Source: UBA1801 sp035353395 (GTDB taxonomy: Bacteria > Acidobacteriota > Holophagae > Holophagales > Holophagaceae). From it: a DNA stretch of 64,000 nucleotides. Both the position numbers and the translations under genes were made by a program. Each line of letters starts with the position of its first letter. Positions within the stretch are counted from its first letter, which is position 1. A model generated the notes under the pieces. The model worked only from the letters and a program-made list of their open reading frames with translations, was not told the origin of the DNA and did not search any database. Of the stretch, positions 1 to 10,236 are shown piece by piece. The DNA lies in assembly GCA_035353395.1 (NCBI GenBank), contig DAOPZL010000001.1:62001-126000 (forward strand), read 5' to 3'.

Positions 1-165
1 GGTGAGGATGCGCCCCTTCCCGGGGACACCTTCGTTCATCACGACGTCGAAGGCGGAGATGCGGTCCGTGGCCACGATGAGCAGGTGCTCGCCCAGGTCG
101 TAGACATCGCGGACCTTGCCCCGGCGGACGGGGAACGGGAGCTGGGTGGTGAGCAGAGCGGTCAT
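1..165 (-). CDS. purC: Phosphoribosylaminoimidazole-succinocarboxamide synthase, N-terminal part
   Basis: PurC makes SAICAR from CAIR, aspartate and ATP in purine synthesis in the cytoplasm. Only the first 55 codons are in the window, because the gene runs off the left edge. The visible part contains RRGKVRDVYDLGEHLL and the ATDRISAFDVVM block, which are the hallmark N-terminal motifs of SAICAR synthetase (nucleotide-binding lobe), followed by the conserved IPGKG-like element (VPGKGRILT). The ATG at 165 is preceded by a good GAGGTG ribosome binding site (about 170-175). The TPR gene immediately upstream is in the same direction with a 33-bp gap, so the two may be co-transcribed. Identification is firm; completeness cannot be judged. 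Confidence 0.93.
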   Translation of the reverse strand, partial: MTALLTTQLPFPVRRGKVRDVYDLGEHLLIVATDRISAFDVVMNEGVPGKGRILT

Positions 166-198
166 GGAACACCTCGAAAGGGATCGGGGGGTGGCCCT

Positions 199-1236
199 TC
201 AGGGTAACTCAGGGATGTGCCGAGGTGTAGGCGCCAGCCAGTGGAGCCCGATGGGGAGCAGCTGGTAGCGGTTCTGGATCGAGACCCACAGGGACAGCTC
301 CGATTCCCGGATCAGGCCTTCCCGGCAAGGCAGGCCGTGGTGCTCCACGAAGAGCTTCACTTCCCCGGCCGTGACGCCGAGGAGGATGGGCAGTTCCTCC
401 GCCTGGTAGAGGGATTCGCTGGGGATCGGGGGAAGCACGCGGAAGTCGAAGGTCTCGCGGAGCACGGACAGGGCCGCGTCCCGGTTGAGTTCCACCGCCG
501 CGTCCAGGTGGGGGCAGGGGTTCCCTCCCGCGAGGCTGCGGGCCTGGGCGGCGCCCAGGTGGGCCAGGGCGTGCATGGGACTCGCCTTGAGGATGTCCGT
601 GAAGACCTCCAGGGCCTCCTGGTGCCGTTCCAGGTGCAGGAGGGCCTCGCCTCTCCGGAGCTTCGCGTCCAGGTTGTCCGGCTGGATCACCAGCAGCCGC
701 TCTGCGATGCCGAGCATCTCCTCCACCATGCCTTGTTCCCTGAGCAGGGAGGACAGCCAGGAGAGGGCCGGGGCGTGCTGGGGAGCCAGCAGCAGGAGCC
801 GCTCCAGGAGCTCGATCGTGCGGACGGTCTCGCCGTCCTGTTCCATGTGCTGGGCCCAGTCCCACAGGATCTCGACTTGGCGGGCGACCTGGTGGTTCAA
901 GGTGCTCTTGCGGTCCTCGGTGGGATGCAGGATCTGGGTCTGGACCCAGACATAGCGGTGGGGATTCCGTCCCTGCGGCGTCGCCAGCTCGTCCTCGATG
1001 GCCCGGATGATCACTTTCAACCCCTTGTCCCAGGCGGGGGGGATGGGCATCTGGACATGGGTCTGGAGCTCCCTGCGGAGGGGCTGGATCGGGTCCCCGG
1101 AACGGCCGAGGTAGAGCTTCAGGCGCAGGACGGACGGCGCGCTGTCCGTCGCGGTGGTCAGGCCCACCCGCACCGCCAGCTCTCCGGTATCGGGGTCGAA
1201 GCCGTCCATCAAGAGATAATGCAGGTGATCGCGCAT
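199..1236 (-). CDS. TPR-repeat protein of unknown function
   Basis: A 345-residue soluble protein without a signal peptide. The first 110 residues are a non-repetitive domain that I do not recognise. Residues of about 125-245 look like three to four tetratricopeptide repeats, for example the LLLLAPQHAPALSWLSSLL and GEALLHLERHQEALEVFTDI stretches with the usual small/large residue spacing. The last 90 residues contain an ILLGVTAGEVKLFVEHHG stretch that could be a small helix-turn-helix-like or MerR-like fold, but this is weak. TPR proteins serve as protein-protein adaptors, and no enzymatic motif is visible. It lies just upstream of purC in the same direction and diverges from the outer-membrane protein gene. 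The function is unknown. Confidence 0.75.
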   Translation of the reverse strand: MRDHLHYLLMDGFDPDTGELAVRVGLTTATDSAPSVLRLKLYLGRSGDPIQPLRRELQTHVQMPIPPAWDKGLKVIIRAIEDELATPQGRNPHRYVWVQTQILHPTEDRKSTLNHQVARQVEILWDWAQHMEQDGETVRTIELLERLLLLAPQHAPALSWLSSLLREQGMVEEMLGIAERLLVIQPDNLDAKLRRGEALLHLERHQEALEVFTDILKASPMHALAHLGAAQARSLAGGNPCPHLDAAVELNRDAALSVLRETFDFRVLPPIPSESLYQAEELPILLGVTAGEVKLFVEHHGLPCREGLIRESELSLWVSIQNRYQLLPIGLHWLAPTPRHIPELP

Positions 1237-1381
1237 GAATTCCCCAGTAGGATGAGTTTACTGGCAGGCCGGGAGCTTCGGAGGTATCTTTGGATCCTCG
1301 TTCCGGCACGCAGAATGCCTTGACCTGCCGACCTGGATTCGGGGACCATGGATGAGGGTCTTTCCCGGGAGGGGCGCAATC

Positions 1382-1969
1382 ATGAGATCGCTGATCCGTG
1401 TCGCTGTGGTGGCAGCAGCCTTGGCTGCGCTGCCCGGCCGGGCCAGCGAGCTGGGGCTGCTCGTGGACAAGCAGTTCGGCGGCTCCCAGACCTTCGGCTC
1501 CTACCACTTCGACGGCTCCAAGCCGGGCGGCTACGGCATCCGCGGGGTCTACACGATCCTGGACCTGAACGTGGCCGAGGTGGGCCTCTCCGCCACCTAC
1601 CATCCCGAGCAGGAATCCGACCTGTCGAATTCGGGAACGCTGAACAATCAGTACATCGCCATCGGCGCCCAGGTGGACTGGAAGTTCCTGGTGAACCTCC
1701 ACGCGGGCATCGATATCCGCCGGGAGAAGCTGACGACGGACGGGAACTCGATCGTCCCCAACGGCAGCACCACCTACACGCGTCCCTGGATCAAGGCCGG
1801 CATCGGCTATGCGCTGCCCTCGCCCGTCGTCAGTCCTTTCGTGCGCCTGGAGGTGGCCGTGGCCGCCACCAAGCAGGGCAGCCTCAATTCAGGCTCCAGT
1901 GCGGACGACTTCCGGAAGGCCATGGCACCCGACTACCAGATCGGCCTCTACGGCGGCATCCGCTTCTGA
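1382..1969 (+). CDS. Small outer-membrane beta-barrel protein
   Basis: A 195-residue secreted protein. The first ~21 residues (MRSLIRVAVVAAALAALPGRA) are a typical Sec signal peptide cleaved before SELGLL. The mature part has alternating hydrophobic/polar strands, is rich in Gly, Tyr and aromatic residues, and ends in a C-terminal phenylalanine (YGGIRF). That ending is the classical signal for outer-membrane barrel insertion by BamA. Its size suits an eight-stranded OmpW/OmpX-like barrel. I chose the ATG at 1382 rather than an in-frame ATG at 1352 because it has a GGGAGGGG ribosome binding site at about 1367-1374 and leads straight into the signal peptide. The family is not identified precisely and the ligand is unknown. 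Confidence 0.8.
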   Translation: MRSLIRVAVVAAALAALPGRASELGLLVDKQFGGSQTFGSYHFDGSKPGGYGIRGVYTILDLNVAEVGLSATYHPEQESDLSNSGTLNNQYIAIGAQVDWKFLVNLHAGIDIRREKLTTDGNSIVPNGSTTYTRPWIKAGIGYALPSPVVSPFVRLEVAVAATKQGSLNSGSSADDFRKAMAPDYQIGLYGGIRF

Positions 1970-2062
1970 ACCTCGCTGGATCCCGTGAGGGGGAGCGCCC
2001 GGTCGGCGCCCCTTTTGCCGGGATCGCCTTGGGGCTATGATGGCTCCACGTCCAGAGGGGAT

Positions 2063-2824
2063 ATGGAACTCCGGGTTCTAGGCTGTTCGGGGGGAGAAGC
2101 CTGCGGCGAACGGCTCACGGGCCTTCTCGTGAACGGGAAGGTCGCCGTCGACGCCGGCTCGCTGACCGTGGCCCTCGAACTGGCCGAGCAGAACGCCATC
2201 CGGCACATCTTCCTCACGCACTCCCATCTCGACCACATCTGCACCCTGCCCTTCTTCACGAAGAACATCTTCGGACACGCGGAGGTGCCGGTGGAGATCC
2301 ACGCGCTGCCGCAGACGCTGGACGCCCTGCGCCGGCACCTGTTCAACGACGAACTCTGGCCCGACTTCTCGGTGATCCCGAGCCCCGACAAGCCCATCAT
2401 CCGCTACTCGGAAGTCGTCCCCGGCGAGCCGTGCCTGGTCGAGGGGCTGCGCATCACGCCGGTGATGGTCAACCATCTGGTGCCCTGCGTCGGCTACCGG
2501 GTGGAGGACGACCATTCGGCCTTCATCTTCACCTCGGACACGGCCGCGACGGACGCCGTCTACGACCTGGCCAACGCGACCGGGAACCTGAAGCTCTTCA
2601 TCACGGAAGCGAGTTTCCCCGACGAGCAGGCCTGGCTGGCCGAAGCCTCCAAGCACCTCACGCCGAGGATGCTGGGGCGGGAACTCCGCAAGCTGAAGCA
2701 GGCCGTGCCGGTGGCCATCTGCCACCTCACGCCGGGCGAGAGATCCATCATGCAGCCGCAGCTGGAGGCCCTTGGGCATCCGGATCTGCGGCTGCTGAAC
2801 CAGGACGAACGCTACAGCTGGTGA
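2063..2824 (+). CDS. MBL-fold metallohydrolase, class II cyclic-nucleotide phosphodiesterase-like
   Basis: A 253-residue metallo-beta-lactamase-fold enzyme. The metal-binding motif THSHLDH is at residues 52-58 (H53, H55, D57, H58). A later histidine (VNHLVP), an aspartate in FTSDTA and a terminal CHLTP histidine complete the expected binuclear zinc site. The order of motifs and the sentence ITEASFPDEQ are reminiscent of class II 3',5'-cyclic-nucleotide phosphodiesterases rather than lactamases or glyoxalase II, but the substrate is an inference. The ATG at 2063 has an AGAGGGG sequence immediately before it. The 3' end overlaps the 3' end of atpC by 13 bp in convergent orientation. Confidence 0.82.
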   Translation: MELRVLGCSGGEACGERLTGLLVNGKVAVDAGSLTVALELAEQNAIRHIFLTHSHLDHICTLPFFTKNIFGHAEVPVEIHALPQTLDALRRHLFNDELWPDFSVIPSPDKPIIRYSEVVPGEPCLVEGLRITPVMVNHLVPCVGYRVEDDHSAFIFTSDTAATDAVYDLANATGNLKLFITEASFPDEQAWLAEASKHLTPRMLGRELRKLKQAVPVAICHLTPGERSIMQPQLEALGHPDLRLLNQDERYSW

Positions 2825-3231
2825 TCGGAATGCCCCAGGGCCTGCATGCGGACGAGGCAGGCATCGAGGGCGGTCCGGGCCTGTTCGAGATCCTCGGGGG
2901 TCTGGGCCTCCTTGAGGCGTTTTTCCGCCTGCTGGGCCTCCGCCTTGACCTTGGCCGGGTCGAGCTTCTCCAGGGTCTCGGAGAGGCGCGCGAGGATGGT
3001 CACGTGCTCCGGACCCACCTCCGCGAAGCCGCCGAACACGGTGATCCAGCGCTTCTCCCCGCCCTGCGTGTAGTGGAGCAGGCCGTCCCCCAGGGGCGTG
3101 AGGGTGGGGGTGTGGCCGGGAAGGATGCCGTAGTATCCCCGGGCGGCGGTCCGGAACTGGACCTCGGACACCCGGGTGGACAGGACCCGGCATTCCGGCG
3201 TCACCACTTCGAGAAGGATGTGGTCCGTCAT
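2812..3231 (-). CDS. atpC: ATP synthase F1 epsilon subunit
   Basis: Epsilon is the rotor-stalk subunit that couples the gamma subunit to the c-ring and can inhibit ATP hydrolysis. The 139-residue protein shows the N-terminal beta-sandwich (LEVVTPECRVLS, then the highly conserved GYYGILPGHTP) over residues 1-85. A charged C-terminal two-helix hairpin follows (LEKLDPAKVKAEAQQAEKRL). It is the last gene of the minus-strand atp operon, starting 10 bp after atpD. Its stop codon lies inside the last codons of the convergent MBL-fold gene. Length and motifs are normal for the family. Confidence 0.97.
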   Translation of the reverse strand: MTDHILLEVVTPECRVLSTRVSEVQFRTAARGYYGILPGHTPTLTPLGDGLLHYTQGGEKRWITVFGGFAEVGPEHVTILARLSETLEKLDPAKVKAEAQQAEKRLKEAQTPEDLEQARTALDACLVRMQALGHSDHQL

Positions 3232-3241
3232 GGCGTCCGTC

Positions 3242-4681
<1,440 letters not shown>

Positions 4682-4703
4682 GGGAACCTCGAAAGGCAGG
4701 ATT

Positions 4704-4799
4704 AACCGCGAAAGGCGCTAAAAAGGGCGCGAAAGAGAAGACGGGAGCGGAACCGTTTGGGATATGCCCATTTCGCGCGATTTCGCGCTTTTCGCGGTT
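4704..4799. repeat. Inverted repeat element, copy A, between atpG and atpD
   Basis: The left arm begins aaccgcgaaaggcgct at 4704 and ends gggcgcgaaa at 4734. The right arm begins tttcgcgcgatttcgcg at 4771 and ends cgcggtt at 4799. The right arm is the reverse complement of the left with few mismatches over about 29-31 bases, separated by 36 bases. The element fills nearly all of the space between atpG and atpD. The outer motif aaccgcgaa...ttcgcggtt is shared with copy C at 27745-27845 and with the left edge of the sequence gap at 19185. It has the size and structure of a REP/MITE-like non-coding element and contains no open reading frame of interest. Confidence 0.8.
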
Positions 4800-4815
4800 C
4801 GCTTCTTGGCTGGCC

Positions 4816-5685
4816 TCATGCGTTCGCCCCGGACACGATCTCGATGATCTGGTTCGTGATGCTGGCCTGGCGGAGCTTGTTCATGTGGAGCGTCAGGCGG
4901 TCGATCATCTCGGCGGCGTTGGAGCTGGCCTTGTCCATGGCGGACATGCGCGCGCCGTGTTCGGAGGCGCTGCTCTCGAGGAGGCAGCGCAGGATCTCCG
5001 TCTCCACGAACTGGGGCAGGAGGGCCTCCAGCACCGACACGGGATCGGGCTCGAGCAGGTGCGGCACCTCGGTCTTGCGGGCCTCGCCGCCGGACAGCGG
5101 GAACGCCTTGAGCGCCTTCGGGATCTGGGTGACGGGGGAGGTGAAGTAGTTGTAGACCACGTACAGGGCATCGATCTCGTCCGCCGCGTACTGCCGGATG
5201 GCTTCCTGGGTCAGTTCACGGGCGATCCTGGGCAGGTCGGCCAGGGGGACGGCGACGAACTCGCGCGCGGCTTCCAGCCCCTGCTTGTGCGCCCAGTCCG
5301 CGGCCCGCTTGCCCACCACGTCCAGCTGCACGACGTCCTCGCGGCGCTCCCGCAGGAAGGCGTCCGCCAGCTTGAGGAGGTTGGCGTTGAATCCCCCGCA
5401 GAGGCCCTTCTCTCCGGCCACCACGACCACGCGGATGCGTTTCTCCTCCCGCGGGGCCAGGAAGACCTGGGTCAGGGGCGTCACGGGAGCCGTCTCGTCC
5501 TGCCGGATGTGGCCGACGACATTCTGCACGACCTCGATCAGCTTGGCCGCGTACGGCCGCAGGGAGACCAGGCGCTCCTGGCTCTTCCGCAGCTTCACGG
5601 CAGAGATCATCTTCATGGCCTTGGTGACCTGCTGGGTGTTCTTCACCGACCGGATGCGGCGGCGAATGTCCTGGATGCCCGCCAT
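4816..5685 (-). CDS. atpG: ATP synthase F1 gamma subunit
   Basis: The central stalk that rotates inside the alpha3beta3 head. The 289-residue protein has the family's N-terminal coiled-coil helix (DIRRRIRSVKNTQQVTKAMK, a near-invariant signature). The middle domain carries VVVVAGEKGLCGGFN, and the C-terminal helix MIDRLTLHMNKLRQASITNQ leads to EIVSGANA. It follows atpA with a 3-bp gap. Length and motifs are normal. Confidence 0.98.
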   Translation of the reverse strand: MAGIQDIRRRIRSVKNTQQVTKAMKMISAVKLRKSQERLVSLRPYAAKLIEVVQNVVGHIRQDETAPVTPLTQVFLAPREEKRIRVVVVAGEKGLCGGFNANLLKLADAFLRERREDVVQLDVVGKRAADWAHKQGLEAAREFVAVPLADLPRIARELTQEAIRQYAADEIDALYVVYNYFTSPVTQIPKALKAFPLSGGEARKTEVPHLLEPDPVSVLEALLPQFVETEILRCLLESSASEHGARMSAMDKASSNAAEMIDRLTLHMNKLRQASITNQIIEIVSGANA

Positions 5686-5688
5686 GGG

Positions 5689-7254
<1,566 letters not shown>

Positions 7255-7300
7255 GCATTCCTCCGAACTGATGATGTCTTCTTCTTGGAAAGGGGAAAGT

Positions 7301-7843
7301 TCAGGCCGAGAGCAGCTGCGCCTTGAGGAGCCGCAGACGGCCCTGGAGCGAGGCGTCGTAGACCGTGGAGCCCAGCTGGACCTTGAGACCGCCGAGCAGC
7401 GCAGGGTCCTGGCGCCACTTGAGGCGGATGGTCTTGCCCGTGCGCGAGGCCAGCGAGGCCGAGAGGTGCCGGGACTGGGCCTCGGTCAGGGCCTGGGCCG
7501 AGGTGACGCTTGCCTCCACCACGCCCATCCTCTCGTCCACGAGCTCGCGGAAGGCCGCGACGATGTCGTGGAGGACGGAGAGGCGGGCGGCCTGCGCGAC
7601 GACCTGGAAGAACCGACGGAGCATCTCGCTGGCTCCGGCCTGCTCCAGGATGGCGTCGAAGGTTTCGGCCCGCTTGGAGGGCGCGATGAGCGGAAAGGAG
7701 ACCAGGCGCTGGAGGTCCTCGTTCGAATCCACCAGGGTGTCAATGGTGTCCAGCTCCTTCAGGAGTTCCTGGAGCGTGCCCCGGCTCTCTCCGATATCGG
7801 CCAGGGCCTTGGCATAGCGCCGGGCGATGGATCGAGCGCTCAC
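7301..7843 (-). CDS. atpH: ATP synthase F1 delta subunit
   Basis: Delta links the top of F1 to the peripheral stalk (b/b'). The 180-residue protein shows the typical ARRYAKALADI N-terminus, helical body and the C-terminal ALLGGLKVQLGSTVYDASL motif. The start is a GTG at 7843 that overlaps the atpF stop by four bases (GTGA), indicating translational coupling to atpF. Length is normal. Confidence 0.96.
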   Translation of the reverse strand: MSARSIARRYAKALADIGESRGTLQELLKELDTIDTLVDSNEDLQRLVSFPLIAPSKRAETFDAILEQAGASEMLRRFFQVVAQAARLSVLHDIVAAFRELVDERMGVVEASVTSAQALTEAQSRHLSASLASRTGKTIRLKWRQDPALLGGLKVQLGSTVYDASLQGRLRLLKAQLLSA

Positions 7844-8553
7844 TTGGCACCTCCGATTTCCCGGATGGCGCGATCCAGGACCTGTTCCGCCACGTCGCCC
7901 TGGACCTGGGCCTCCAGGCGCCTCCTGGCCCCTTCCACGGCCAGCTCGGCCACGACCGCACGGAGTTCCTTCTCCGCCAGGCGCTTCTGGAAGTCGATCT
8001 CGGCCTGGGCCAGGGCGAGGATCTGGGCAGCTTCCGTCTTCGCGGCATCCAGGATCCGCCGCTTCTCCGACTCGGCCTCGGCTTCGGCCTTGGCCATGAT
8101 GTCCGCCAGCTCGGCCTGCATGCCCTTCATCCTGGCTTCGAGCTCCAGCAGCTGCGCCGCGCCCTCCGCCTTGTCCTTCTCCGCCTGGCTGAGCTGGTCC
8201 TCCAGCTCCTTCGCCCTGGCCTTGAAGGCTGACGAGAGCGCCCCCTTCAGCACGAGGAAGAGGATCGCGAAGAAGATGGCGAAGTTCACGACCTGGAGCA
8301 CGAACTTCCCGAGGGGGCCGAGTTCGAGTCCCATGAACTTGACGGGGGCAGCGTGATGTCCGCCTTCCTCGGCCTTTCCATGGCCTTCGGCCGGCGCGGA
8401 AGTCCCAGGCGCGCCGCTCTGGGCTGCGGATGAGGCCTGTTCCGCCTGCGGGGGGGGCGTCTGCGCCTGGACCCGCGACAGGGGCGTGCCCATGAACAAC
8501 GCGAAGGCGAGGGCCAGCGGAGCGGCGAGAAGAACGATGGGACGGTGTTTCAT
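7840..8553 (-). CDS. atpF: ATP synthase Fo b subunit with N-terminal signal-like extension
   Basis: Peripheral-stalk subunit b. The 237-residue protein is longer than the usual ~160 residues. Residues 1-30 look like a Sec signal peptide ending in VQAQ. Residues 31-70 are a low-complexity Gln/Ala/Gly/His linker. The true b-type transmembrane helix (VLQVVNFAIFFAILFLVL) lies near residues 85-105, followed by a long charged coiled coil. If processed, the mature protein would be close to normal length with a periplasmic N-terminus. It starts 4 bp after the b' gene and overlaps atpH by 4 bp. Extended b subunits are, from memory, also found in some deltaproteobacteria. Confidence 0.93.
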   Translation of the reverse strand: MKHRPIVLLAAPLALAFALFMGTPLSRVQAQTPPPQAEQASSAAQSGAPGTSAPAEGHGKAEEGGHHAAPVKFMGLELGPLGKFVLQVVNFAIFFAILFLVLKGALSSAFKARAKELEDQLSQAEKDKAEGAAQLLELEARMKGMQAELADIMAKAEAEAESEKRRILDAAKTEAAQILALAQAEIDFQKRLAEKELRAVVAELAVEGARRRLEAQVQGDVAEQVLDRAIREIGGAK

Positions 8554-8557
8554 CGGA

Positions 8558-9046
8558 TCAAGCCTGCTTCAGGAGATGCTGGACCATGGAAGCAGAAAGG
8601 GCTTCCACCTGTTCTCTGAGTTCAACCTCGGCCTTCTTCCGCTCCGCCTGGAGCTCCGCGACGGCCTGGGCGCGCCGGGTCGCGGCTTCCTGCCGCGCCG
8701 CGTCCAGGATTCGCTGTTCCTCGAGGGCGGCGGCGGCGGCCAGGGCCTTCCGGTGCTCGAGGGCCTGGCCGCGGAGTTCCTTGAGCCGGGCCGCGTAGCC
8801 GGCCTGGCGGGCTTCGATCTGGGAAGCCGCCTCCGCCTTGGCCCCGGTGCCGGCCTGGATGGCCTCCTCCCGGTCGTCCATCACCTTGGTGAGCGGCTGG
8901 AAGAGAACATATTTCAGGAAGAAGAACAGCAGCGTGACGACGACGATGACGAACACGACCACGGGAACCTGCAGCTTCATGGGATCCGGCAGCGAATCCA
9001 TGAAGCTCCCACCCGGGTTCTCTGAAAGAAAGGCCAGCACGTTCAT
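8558..9046 (-). CDS. ATP synthase Fo b' subunit
   Basis: Second b-type peripheral-stalk subunit, placed first in the operon. One transmembrane helix (VPVVVFVIVVVTLLFFFLKY) is followed by FQPLTKVMDDREEAI and a long Ala/Glu/Arg-rich coiled coil to the end (LLKQA), as in b and b' proteins. I chose the ATG at 9046 (MNVLAFLSENPGG, 162 residues) because a GGAG lies just upstream. In-frame ATG at 9064 and TTG at 9094 would give 168 and 178 residues, so the start is uncertain. Having both b and b' implies a heterodimeric stalk, as in cyanobacteria and some other phyla. Subunits a (atpB) and c (atpE) are not in the neighbouring sequence. Confidence 0.92.
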   Translation of the reverse strand: MNVLAFLSENPGGSFMDSLPDPMKLQVPVVVFVIVVVTLLFFFLKYVLFQPLTKVMDDREEAIQAGTGAKAEAASQIEARQAGYAARLKELRGQALEHRKALAAAAALEEQRILDAARQEAATRRAQAVAELQAERKKAEVELREQVEALSASMVQHLLKQA

Positions 9047-9415
9047 GCCGCTCCAGCCAACCATTGTATTCAAAACCACTGCGCCCCCCAGCAAAACGAA
9101 ATGGAAGCCTGACGAACTGCATAACGACAGAGCCCTGAATTGAAGGCTGGAACAGTTTACCCGCCGGCTATTGCCTCAAACTGTGCAGTTCTTCACGATT
9201 GAACGCCTTGAGAAGCGTCTCCCTCTCTGAGAAAATACAACCAATCTCGGCTGAATTTCCATGAACGGAATCCCCCTCGATGCCAGGTCGCGAAAGCCAT
9301 CGGCACCCGGGCACCAGCCACGACCGGGGAGGTCGTCGCGACGCCCCGGGCATCCTCGGACGTTTTCGAGTTGACGAGCCGACTCGTGCGTGAGAGGATC
9401 ATGGTTCGGCGATTC
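9047..9415. other. Intergenic region upstream of the atp operon and the tRNA genes
   Basis: About 370 bp between the leftward atp operon and the rightward tRNA cluster. It is less G+C-rich than the genes around it. It must hold the atp operon promoter on the minus strand, but I found no -35/-10 pair there that I would defend. The right end holds the probable tRNA-Val promoter, listed separately. Short open frames on the minus strand here (9168-9402) have no ribosome binding site or recognisable motif. No atpI, atpB or atpE is present. Confidence 0.5.
9371..9399 (+). promoter_or_regulatory. Probable sigma-70 promoter of the tRNA-Val/tRNA-Asp unit
   Basis: TTGACG at 9371-9376 matches five of six bases of the -35 consensus. 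A weaker GAGGAT at 9394-9399 lies 17 bp downstream. Transcription would begin near 9406, about ten bases before the tRNA-Val 5' end. The sequence cgagt...actcg around the -35 is a short inverted repeat. This is assigned by eye. Confidence 0.4.
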
Positions 9416-9491
9416 GGGCGATTAGCTCAGTCGGTAGAGCAGCTGCCTTACACGCAGCACGTCGGCGGTTCGAGCCCGTCATCGCCCACCA
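9416..9491 (+). tRNA. tRNA-Val (anticodon UAC)
   Basis: A 76-nt cloverleaf. The acceptor stem gggcgat pairs with atcgccc, followed by A73 and an encoded CCA. The D-arm is gctcagtcggtagagc. The anticodon stem gctgc/gcagc encloses the loop cttacac, giving anticodon TAC (reads GUA and other Val codons). The T-arm ggcggttcgagcccgtc is regular apart from G-U/GC variation. It is followed by tRNA-Asp 27 nt later, probably on one transcript. Confidence 0.97.
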
Positions 9492-9518
9492 GCTCACGCT
9501 GGCGTCATTTGAAAACCT

Positions 9519-9595
9519 GGGGTTGTAGCTCAGTTGGTTAGAGTGCCGGCCTGTCACGCCGGAGGTCGCGGGTTCGAGCCCCGTCAGCCCCGCCA
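9519..9595 (+). tRNA. tRNA-Asp (anticodon GUC)
   Basis: A 77-nt cloverleaf. The acceptor stem ggggttg pairs with cagcccc, with discriminator G73 and an encoded CCA. The anticodon loop is ctgtcac with GTC at positions 34-36. G73 and the GUC anticodon are the aspartate identity elements. A short GC hairpin follows immediately (9598-9617). Confidence 0.97.
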
Positions 9596-9597
9596 AA

Positions 9598-9617
9598 GTG
9601 CCCCCGAAAGGGGGCAC
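9598..9617 (+). terminator. Hairpin terminator after tRNA-Asp
   Basis: A perfect 8-bp stem, gtgccccc/gggggcac, closed by a GAAA tetraloop, begins three bases after the tRNA CCA and is followed by gtttcat. The U-tract is short, so this is a moderate intrinsic terminator or a 3'-processing stabiliser. Confidence 0.6.
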
Positions 9618-9803
9618 GTTTCATGTACGGCCAGACGGGGTTCGGAGTGGGTCGGAGCCGATGGGAGAGTCGCAACCCTGGATCCGGCGAGCCGGCATCC
9701 GACTCGTGCCGGAGGGTCGGCTACCCGGCATCAATTCGGCGACGCGATGCACAGGCGTCATTGTCGTCGGACGGTCGGCCCGAGGCCGGGGCGATCCCGG
9801 CCC

Positions 9804-9832
9804 TTGGCCTTCCGGCGGCGAAGTGCTAAACT
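9804..9832 (+). promoter_or_regulatory. Probable promoter of tRNA-Ser
   Basis: TTGGCC at 9804-9809 and TAAACT at 9827-9832 are separated by 17 bp. The -10 is preceded by TGC, giving an extended -10 appearance. The predicted start near 9839 lies about 25 bases before tRNA-Ser. The remaining sequence between tRNA-Asp and this promoter (9618-9803) has no gene that I recognise. Confidence 0.5.
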
Positions 9833-9863
9833 ACCTGTTCCTGCGCATGCAGGAGGCCCGACT

Positions 9864-9954
9864 GGAGAGTTGTCCGAGTGGCCGAAGGAGCACGACTGGA
9901 AATCGTGTATAGGTCAAAAGCCTATCGAGAGTTCGAATCTCTCACTCTCCGCCA
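9864..9954 (+). tRNA. tRNA-Ser (anticodon GGA)
   Basis: A 91-nt class II tRNA. The acceptor stem ggagagt pairs with actctcc, followed by G73 and an encoded CCA. The anticodon loop ctggaaa gives GGA (reads UCC/UCU). The long variable arm taggtcaaaagccta forms the extra stem typical of serine tRNAs. A strong terminator follows six bases downstream. Confidence 0.97.
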
Positions 9955-9960
9955 ACAAGA

Positions 9961-9990
9961 AGCCCGCAGACACTGGATCTGCGGGCTTTT
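9961..9990 (+). terminator. Rho-independent terminator after tRNA-Ser
   Basis: The inverted repeat agcccgcaga (9961-9970) and tctgcgggct (9978-9987) forms a 10-bp GC-rich stem with a 7-nt loop, followed by a tttt tract. It terminates the tRNA-Ser transcript and also lies just past the 3' end of the convergent coiled-coil gene. Confidence 0.85.
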
Positions 9991-10008
9991 CGCTCCTGCC
10001 GGGCAGCC

Positions 10009-10236
10009 TCACGCGAGGCCCAGGGACCGCTTGATGCCGAGCCATCTCCGGTAGTCGGCGGCAGTCTCCGTGGGAGACTGGCCGTCCGTGAGGCAGTCGA
10101 TGAGGTCGGCGGCCACCTGGAGATGGGCGCGCAGCTCGTCTTCGTGGCTGGTCCTGGCTTCCAGTTCCGCCACGCGGGCCCGGAGGGCGTCGCGCTCGGC
10201 GCGCAGGGTTCCGACGAGATCCTGGGGCTGGCTCAA
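10009..10236 (-). CDS. Small coiled-coil protein of unknown function
   Basis: A 75-residue protein starting at a TTG (10236) preceded by a near-perfect AGGAGGAA ribosome binding site (10239-10248). That site decides the start against an unsupported ATG at 10353. Residues of about 8-45 form a heptad-like acidic/basic helix (TLRAERDALRARVAELEAR), followed by LQVAADLIDCLTDG and a C-terminal YRRWLGIKRSLGLA. There is no signal peptide or known domain. It may be a small structural or regulatory coiled-coil protein. The strong ribosome binding site is the main argument that it is real. Confidence 0.6.
   Translation of the reverse strand: MSQPQDLVGTLRAERDALRARVAELEARTSHEDELRAHLQVAADLIDCLTDGQSPTETAADYRRWLGIKRSLGLA

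Noticed and set aside
209..1702. Very long open frames opposite or out of frame with known genes (for example 209-1702, 4885-7326, 13743-16610, 24048-25520)
   Set aside because: They are shadow frames from high GC third-position bias: Arg/Pro/Gly- or His/Asp/Gln-rich translations without motifs, fully overlapping well-supported genes.
9168..9402. Two small minus-strand open frames upstream of the atp operon
   Set aside because: They overlap each other, lack ribosome binding sites and show no conserved motif or membrane segment, so they are not atpI or atpE.
9399..9617. A 72-codon minus-strand open frame across the tRNA-Val/tRNA-Asp genes
   Set aside because: It is the antisense of two tRNA genes; the GLEPATSGVTGRHSNQLSY-like translation is a well-known artefact of tRNA-Asp complement strands.
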